Shown: piece after piece, positions 62,201 through 64,000 of the stretch
Position numbering within the stretch: position 1 is the stretch's first letter
Layout of the letters: each line of letters starts with the position of its first letter
DNA from: Bacteroidales bacterium UBA1309
Lineage (GTDB): Bacteria > Bacteroidota > Bacteroidia > Bacteroidales > Dysgonomonadaceae
Direction: 5' to 3'
Assembly (NCBI GenBank): GCA_002307185.1
Contig: DBTT01000021.1
Span: 7,864 to 71,863 of the forward strand
DNA: 64,000 nucleotides
Program-made: the position numbers and the translations under genes
The notes under the pieces: generated by a model
The model's database searches: none
Seen by the model: only the letters and a program-made list of their open reading frames with translations
What the model was told of the DNA's origin: nothing

Positions 62201-62613
62201 TTGCCAAAGCCTTGGTGGAAGTATATCAGGCGAGCCAGATTGCTTTCGAACCCCAAAAATCGCTGGGAGTCATTGCTCCCTACCGCAACCAGATTGCCAT
62301 GATAAGGCACAAGCTGGAGATGCTTGGCATTCCCGTTCTGAACGAGATCATGGTGGATACCGTGGAGCGTTTTCAAGGCAGCCAGCGGAATGTGATTATC
62401 CTTTCGTTTTGCATGAACAAACCGAGCCAGTTGCAATTCTTCTGCAACATGAATAGTGAAAAGACGGTTGACCGGAAGCTAAATGTGGCGCTAACCCGTG
62501 CCAGGAAGCAGCTGTTCCTAATCGGCAACAAAGAAATACTGAAACGCAACCCGATCTACAAGAAGCTTATCGAGTGGATGGAAGAAGAACATGTTTGCTA
62601 CGAAGCAAAGTGA
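59236..62613 (+). CDS. Dna2-like nuclease-helicase (PD-(D/E)XK plus superfamily 1B helicase)
   Basis: 1125-aa protein. The N-terminal half (about 1-450) is alpha-helical and contains a PD-(D/E)XK nuclease core: GFQGRLDLL (Asp353) and HIIELKSGG (Glu369, Lys371) with a later QTVIYRMII helix. The C-terminal half is a UPF1/DNA2-type helicase: Walker A GPPGTGKT (709-716), DEAS box (GIIDEASQ, Asp828-Glu829), GDHKQLSTI, LTYQGRMHESL, DTVERFQGSQRNVIILSF and LNVALTRARKQLFLIGN. The layout matches Dna2/Cas4-nuclease-helicase proteins of DNA repair or defence. The start at 59236 lies inside the preceding gene. Function in this organism unknown. Confidence 0.87.
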   Translation: MSQTDSIDSYKEKISEIGELSELVLPVREKYIALKYILERSCYEFTQDEPLQFPSCFSRLVFLCQKHELSQKLERQLHRLRIKGRFLQKDDKNILYQKDWEAAAHSLKEFFAVIYLNRKEDNESEIDIQQTNAEALPKLLRVQIIRNDIGNKLLTCIPDLEAWGELLVRYDVPGVNDVFTPSAELFWEGAQLNLIDSKKDEANGWIVPQCLVLEPDYLLDVSALAECFPNYGANHLHYFKRKFEQSSLTHYILLGNLANFFLDELIYAENPQQLSFRDTFLKAFKHMPFEFTGCEAILHREDFMAFMVKAESHFEHIRRVVTEDFKKAGIGIKQCTLEPSFFCEKYGFQGRLDLLQPAENEHGLHHIIELKSGGLPYPTSDHARISTNHEVQTVIYRMIIETAFACDNRQIFPAILYSAADIPGTNMRMAAPSRKMEKHILELRNRIVAMEHDLFMEEENGVLSYLKDWLDIGNYPRAPKFVEEQLSDYHKIFSHASPLEMDYFVRFVSFISRELYILKAGDLGPDTKPGISDLWKSEFRQRQTNYELISELSIRDIQEYERGMVIYFTKHQAQPFVNFREGDICVVYPHDSDEDSVLNKQILKGTIAQIDSKEVVVKFRYKQRNEEYFRIHQNWAIEHDVMDHSYNQMFRNLFAFLTSPPEKRDLLLGIRPPKSSFQGIGQEAFSKDEKQEQVIEKAIAASDYFLIVGPPGTGKTSIYARRLIEKYFSKPDTNILILAYTNRAVDELCEAIEAAVGSPEEYIRIGSELSCGAAYRDRLLQNISGKATSRNELLQILQSKRIYVGTLAAILGRQEIFSMKKFQVGIIDEASQILEPQIIGLLPLFDKFILIGDHKQLSTITLQEESKSRVTNPNLNEIGLLNCRDSFFERLFRLCQTRGWTSAYDTLTYQGRMHESLSGFVNTHFYENMLCPANDWQLEKHTLTIRDASNRFQQLIVSHRAAFISSPKEYDLSSSGKVNEQEAELVAFLAKALVEVYQASQIAFEPQKSLGVIAPYRNQIAMIRHKLEMLGIPVLNEIMVDTVERFQGSQRNVIILSFCMNKPSQLQFFCNMNSEKTVDRKLNVALTRARKQLFLIGNKEILKRNPIYKKLIEWMEEEHVCYEAK

Positions 62614-62670
62614 ATAGAGGGAGCGGTTCGGAAAGAAACAATATCATTTAGACGGATGTGGGAGCGATAG

Positions 62671-62901
62671 GAGTTCAAGCAGGCACAGCGGGAATTCAGG
62701 CAGTCACGGTACGAGTTCAAGCAAACACTGCAGGAGTCCAAGCAGTCACGGCGTGAATTCAAGCAAACACGGCGCGAGTCCAAGCAAACACAGCGGGAGG
62801 TCAAGCAGACACGGTGCGAGTCCAAGAAGACACAGCGGGAGGTCAAGCAGATACGGTGCGAATCCAAGCAGTCACGATGCGAGTTCAAGTAAACACGGTG
62901 T
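62671..62901. repeat. 21-bp tandem repeat (minisatellite), 11 units
   Basis: Eleven consecutive 21-base units from 62671 to 62901, consensus about GAGTCCAAGCARACACRGYGS, with 60-90% identity between units. The unit length is a multiple of three, so long open frames arise on both strands: minus-strand cysteine-rich heptads (62598-62888) and Ser/His-rich heptads on the plus strand. There are no spacers, so this is not a CRISPR array. It lies between the nuclease-helicase gene and the conserved unknown gene. Confidence 0.85.
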
Positions 62902-62940
62902 AAACAAGTAGATTTCCAGATGACGAGGTTGGTTTGGAAT

Positions 62941-62968
62941 AGGGCGAAGGTGGCAAAATCTTCGCCCT
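62941..62968. terminator. Hairpin AGGGCGAAG...CTTCGCCCT
   Basis: Perfect 9-bp stem (62941-62949 and 62960-62968) with a 10-base loop, downstream of the conserved unknown gene on the minus strand and of the tandem repeat on the plus strand. T-run is poor on both sides, so it may be only a transcript-end hairpin. Confidence 0.45.
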
Positions 62969-62986
62969 GATTGTTTTGGAGGCAGC

Positions 62987-63718
62987 TTATTTTCTTCGGA
63001 ATTCGAGCGAAAGGATGGTTTTGGCGACTTGATTTTGAGTTAAGTTTAGCACCCTTACATATTTCTTTACCAGCAAGGCAATGTCCACGAGCCCCGTAGT
63101 TTCAGCATACAGAATGCTGTCGCGCCGGGTAAGCGAAGCCTCGACCTGGCTGTCGGCATCGATGACACGATTGTGAGCCAGGTTGAGTTCGGAATAGTAA
63201 GCGTTGAGCCCCGCAACCTGCATTTCAGGTTCATTGGAAGAATAAGCGGGTTGCGCCTCGGCCAAGCCCACAAGCAAGGCAAAGTTTGCCAAGCGGTTGG
63301 CGTAGCTTTGCTGCGAGGTGGAGATCGTGGCCTTGGCCGTTTCCGGAGGGTTGGCAGCATCGGCAATGGGCTTGGGTGATGCACGTATTCCCTGGATCTT
63401 TTTCACCAACGCCTTTGCATCAGCGCAAATTTTGTCATCGAGACCCGAAAGCTCCATGACGGATAGAATGCGGCTGGCTTTGCTGTTCATCGATTCGAAA
63501 AGGGTAGCCCGGTTGTTGGTGGCCTCGTCGAATTGGCGGCGTGCTCCAGCCAGCTCTTCGGAGGAGGCTACGGCTGAAGCCAACAGTGCATTGAGTGCGG
63601 GGATCTGGATAGAGGCTTGCGCAGGATTGTAGGCGGCACCCAACTGGGTTACGGACGAAATAAGGATTCTGAAATTGTCGATGTTTTTGGCATGACCTGT
63701 TTCTGAAGTTGAAACCAT
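62987..63718 (-). CDS. Conserved Bacteroidetes protein of unknown function
   Basis: 243-aa protein with no signal peptide or membrane helix. The opening MVSTSETGHAKNIDNFRILI is characteristic of a protein type common in Bacteroidetes, but I know no function for it. The body is helical and rich in Ala/Ser/Asn, with possible internal repetition: two similar halves, each with an Ala-rich helix, an NxR segment (ATNNRATLFESM; LTRRDSILYAET) and a helical continuation. It stands alone on the minus strand beyond the tandem repeat. Confidence 0.65.
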   Translation of the reverse strand: MVSTSETGHAKNIDNFRILISSVTQLGAAYNPAQASIQIPALNALLASAVASSEELAGARRQFDEATNNRATLFESMNSKASRILSVMELSGLDDKICADAKALVKKIQGIRASPKPIADAANPPETAKATISTSQQSYANRLANFALLVGLAEAQPAYSSNEPEMQVAGLNAYYSELNLAHNRVIDADSQVEASLTRRDSILYAETTGLVDIALLVKKYVRVLNLTQNQVAKTILSLEFRRK

Positions 63719-64000
63719 AATTGTGTCGTTTTTTTAATGTTAAGTATTATGTTTTATCGGCGATAAAGTTATGTTTTTGTGCGGGATATGCAAGGGAAGA
63801 GATTACTTTTTTTTGCTGGAAGAGTTATTTTTTGGGGGCGGGGAAATATGTATCGGCTGCACGCATAGCGGACCTCCAAACAACAGCTGTAAAAAAAAGT
63901 AAAACAGAAGCTGCAAAATAAGAAAAGTTTGTTAATTTTACGGCTGGAGATGAAGGAATGTAAGGGAGAAAAGAGTACGACAGCGAACGCTCCCGCAAAC
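63719..64000. other. Right-hand end of window
   Basis: No feature is recognised in the last 282 bases; a frame at 63721-63921 has no gene-like content. Confidence 0.4.

Noticed and set aside
62598..62888. Cys-rich 96-codon frame on the minus strand
   Set aside because: It is the translation of the 21-bp tandem repeat, and a different repetitive protein would come from the other strand; no signal peptide or start context supports it.
62671..62901. CRISPR array
   Set aside because: Repeats are 21 bases, directly adjoining and diverged; there are no unique spacers and no cas genes.
1..64000. tRNA, rRNA or known riboswitch
   Set aside because: By eye I found no cloverleaf, rRNA core or riboswitch motif in the intergenic gaps; a covariance-model search would settle this.

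Overview
The window is a stretch of chromosome from a Gram-negative member of the Bacteroidota, most likely order Bacteroidales; I cannot fix the genus. Evidence: a complete Bacteroidetes-style dcw cluster with FtsL-like and PASTA-bearing PBP3 proteins, many lipoproteins with the Bacteroidetes 'SC+acidic' signature, promoters of the TAnnTTTG type, NigD-like and DUF4468-like proteins, and two proteins with type IX secretion C-terminal tails. MurE carries DNPR, which points to meso-diaminopimelate peptidoglycan, and KdsB points to Kdo-containing LPS.

Layout. 1-1264: no convincing gene; palindromic repeat elements and hairpins. 1265-6999: RND efflux operon (adaptor, pump, outer-membrane channel). 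7145-9262: an AT-rich two-gene RloB/RloA (AbiL-like) defence cassette bounded by matching 15-bp inverted repeats. 9303-10487: anaerobic sulfatase-maturase-like radical SAM enzyme. 11247-14094: pstS-pstC-pstA without pstB or phoU. 14340-21002: assimilatory sulfate reduction and siroheme: a HemC/CobA/HemD three-domain fusion, cysD, cysN, an APS-type cysH, a precorrin-2 dehydrogenase/ferrochelatase and hemA. 21264-24235: LuxR-type regulator, SixA-like phosphatase, glycosyltransferase, dihydrofolate reductase. 24418-40122: MraZ operator, then mraZ-rsmH-ftsL-ftsI-murE-mraY-murD-ftsW-murG-murC-ftsQ-ftsA-ftsZ, followed by a YqeY-like gene and a candidate small RNA. 40911-42771: nitroreductase and CorA on the minus strand. 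43039-49000: a second envelope cluster (PASTA protein, rluD, ddl, acyltransferase, two small exported proteins, mtgA). 49090-51030: two type IX secreted proteins. 51460-56803: outer-membrane barrel, EEP nuclease/phosphatase, beta-helix lipoprotein, DsbA-like protein, pepD. 57041-62613: OmpH-like protein, kdsB, a lipoprotein and an overlapping 1125-aa nuclease-helicase. 62671-62901: a 21-bp tandem repeat. 62987-63718: a conserved protein of unknown function.

How the genes fit together. CysDN makes APS, the two-cysteine-pair CysH reduces APS directly to sulfite (no cysC is present or needed), and HemA, HemD, CobA and the SirC-like enzyme supply siroheme for a sulfite reductase encoded elsewhere. 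The dcw cluster plus ddl and mtgA gives nearly the whole peptidoglycan precursor and divisome set. The most unusual items are the HemC part of the fusion, which lacks the cofactor-binding domain and two key arginines, the defence cassette bounded by inverted repeats, the orphan promoter-terminator unit after ftsZ/yqeY, and the 21-bp minisatellite.
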